Program-made: the position numbers and the translations under genes | From: Actinophytocola xanthii | GTDB lineage: Bacteria; Actinomycetota; Actinomycetes; Mycobacteriales; Pseudonocardiaceae | Assembly: GCF_001921205.1 (NCBI RefSeq) | Contig: NZ_MSIE01000049.1 | Span: 29,839 to 93,838, forward strand | DNA length: 64,000 nt | Direction of reading: 5' to 3' | The notes under the pieces: generated by a model | The model's database searches: none | The model's input: the letters and a program-made list of their open reading frames with translations, nothing else | What the model was told of the DNA's origin: nothing | In this document: in pieces, positions 63,943 to 64,000 of the stretch | How the letters are laid out: each line of letters starts with the position of its first letter | Position numbering within the stretch: the stretch's first letter is position 1

Positions 63943-64000
63943 GAGACTTGCACCGCTGAGAGCCTGTTCCTGAACTTATTTGGTGAGGCGTTGGCTGGTG
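63943..64000. other. Less GC-rich edge sequence, possible mobile-element end
   Basis: The last 58 bp (GCCTGTTCCTGAACTTATTT and on) break the pentapeptide pattern. The run resembles an insertion-sequence terminus in style, but no transposase or paired repeat lies inside the window. Confidence 0.25.

Overview
The window is high-GC, gene-dense DNA with GTG/TTG starts, many STAND/SARP/LuxR regulators, Tat and lipoprotein signals and secreted CBM13 glycosidases. This points to a filamentous actinomycete, probably of the Pseudonocardiales (inference; no rRNA or tRNA gene is present to confirm it).

Region 1 (1-13012) is a RiPP locus. Two ABC half-transporters, a radical SAM enzyme and a class IV-type lanthipeptide synthetase run rightward. 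A convergent orphan LuxR-type response regulator follows, giving a layout like the ram/ams loci. Next to it a SARP-NB-ARC-TPR activator gene runs directly (TAGATG) into a small Cys-free candidate precursor gene and a B12-binding radical SAM enzyme of the RiPP-maturation type. No lanthipeptide precursor is visible; it probably lies left of the window.

Region 2 (13-17.3 kb) holds a DUF3558-like lipoprotein, a HEAT-repeat protein and an MFS transporter.

Region 3 (17.3-36.4 kb) is a hemicellulose (arabinoxylan/galactan side-chain) utilisation island. It contains a secreted GH62 arabinofuranosidase; an operon of a LacI regulator, sugar-binding lipoprotein, two permeases and cytoplasmic GH51 arabinofuranosidase; a GH43 enzyme; a GntR regulator; and a leftward operon GH27 - GH10 xylanase - GH95 - CE1-like esterase/CBM2. 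Three operator types recur in the intergenic DNA: GTTAACG(C/T)TAAC-like (LacI family), GATGAGTnnnAnTCATC-like (proposed for the GntR protein) and TGGGAGCGCTCCCA-like (CebR-type). The transporter has no ATPase of its own. An internally deleted IS481-type transposase remnant and a large hairpin sit between GH51 and GH43.

Region 4 (36.4-47.9 kb) is regulatory: an epoxide hydrolase divergent from a WYL regulator across a perfect inverted repeat, an HTH-NB-ARC protein, a secreted protein of unknown function, and a large LuxR (LAL) regulator divergent from a SARP-nSTAND1-WD40 giant.

Region 5 (47.9-64 kb) has a three-subunit molybdenum hydroxylase operon divergent from a TetR gene with a duplicated operator; a decayed oligopeptide ABC transporter; a PAP2 phosphatase; a protein with a RHIM-like amyloid motif followed by a membrane protein; an M1 peptidase overlapping a Pls-like NRPS (candidate homopoly-amino-acid synthetase); an acyl-CoA dehydrogenase; a FusB-like FBP protein; a TetR regulator; and a less GC-rich pentapeptide-repeat gene, possibly cut at its 5' end, at the right edge.
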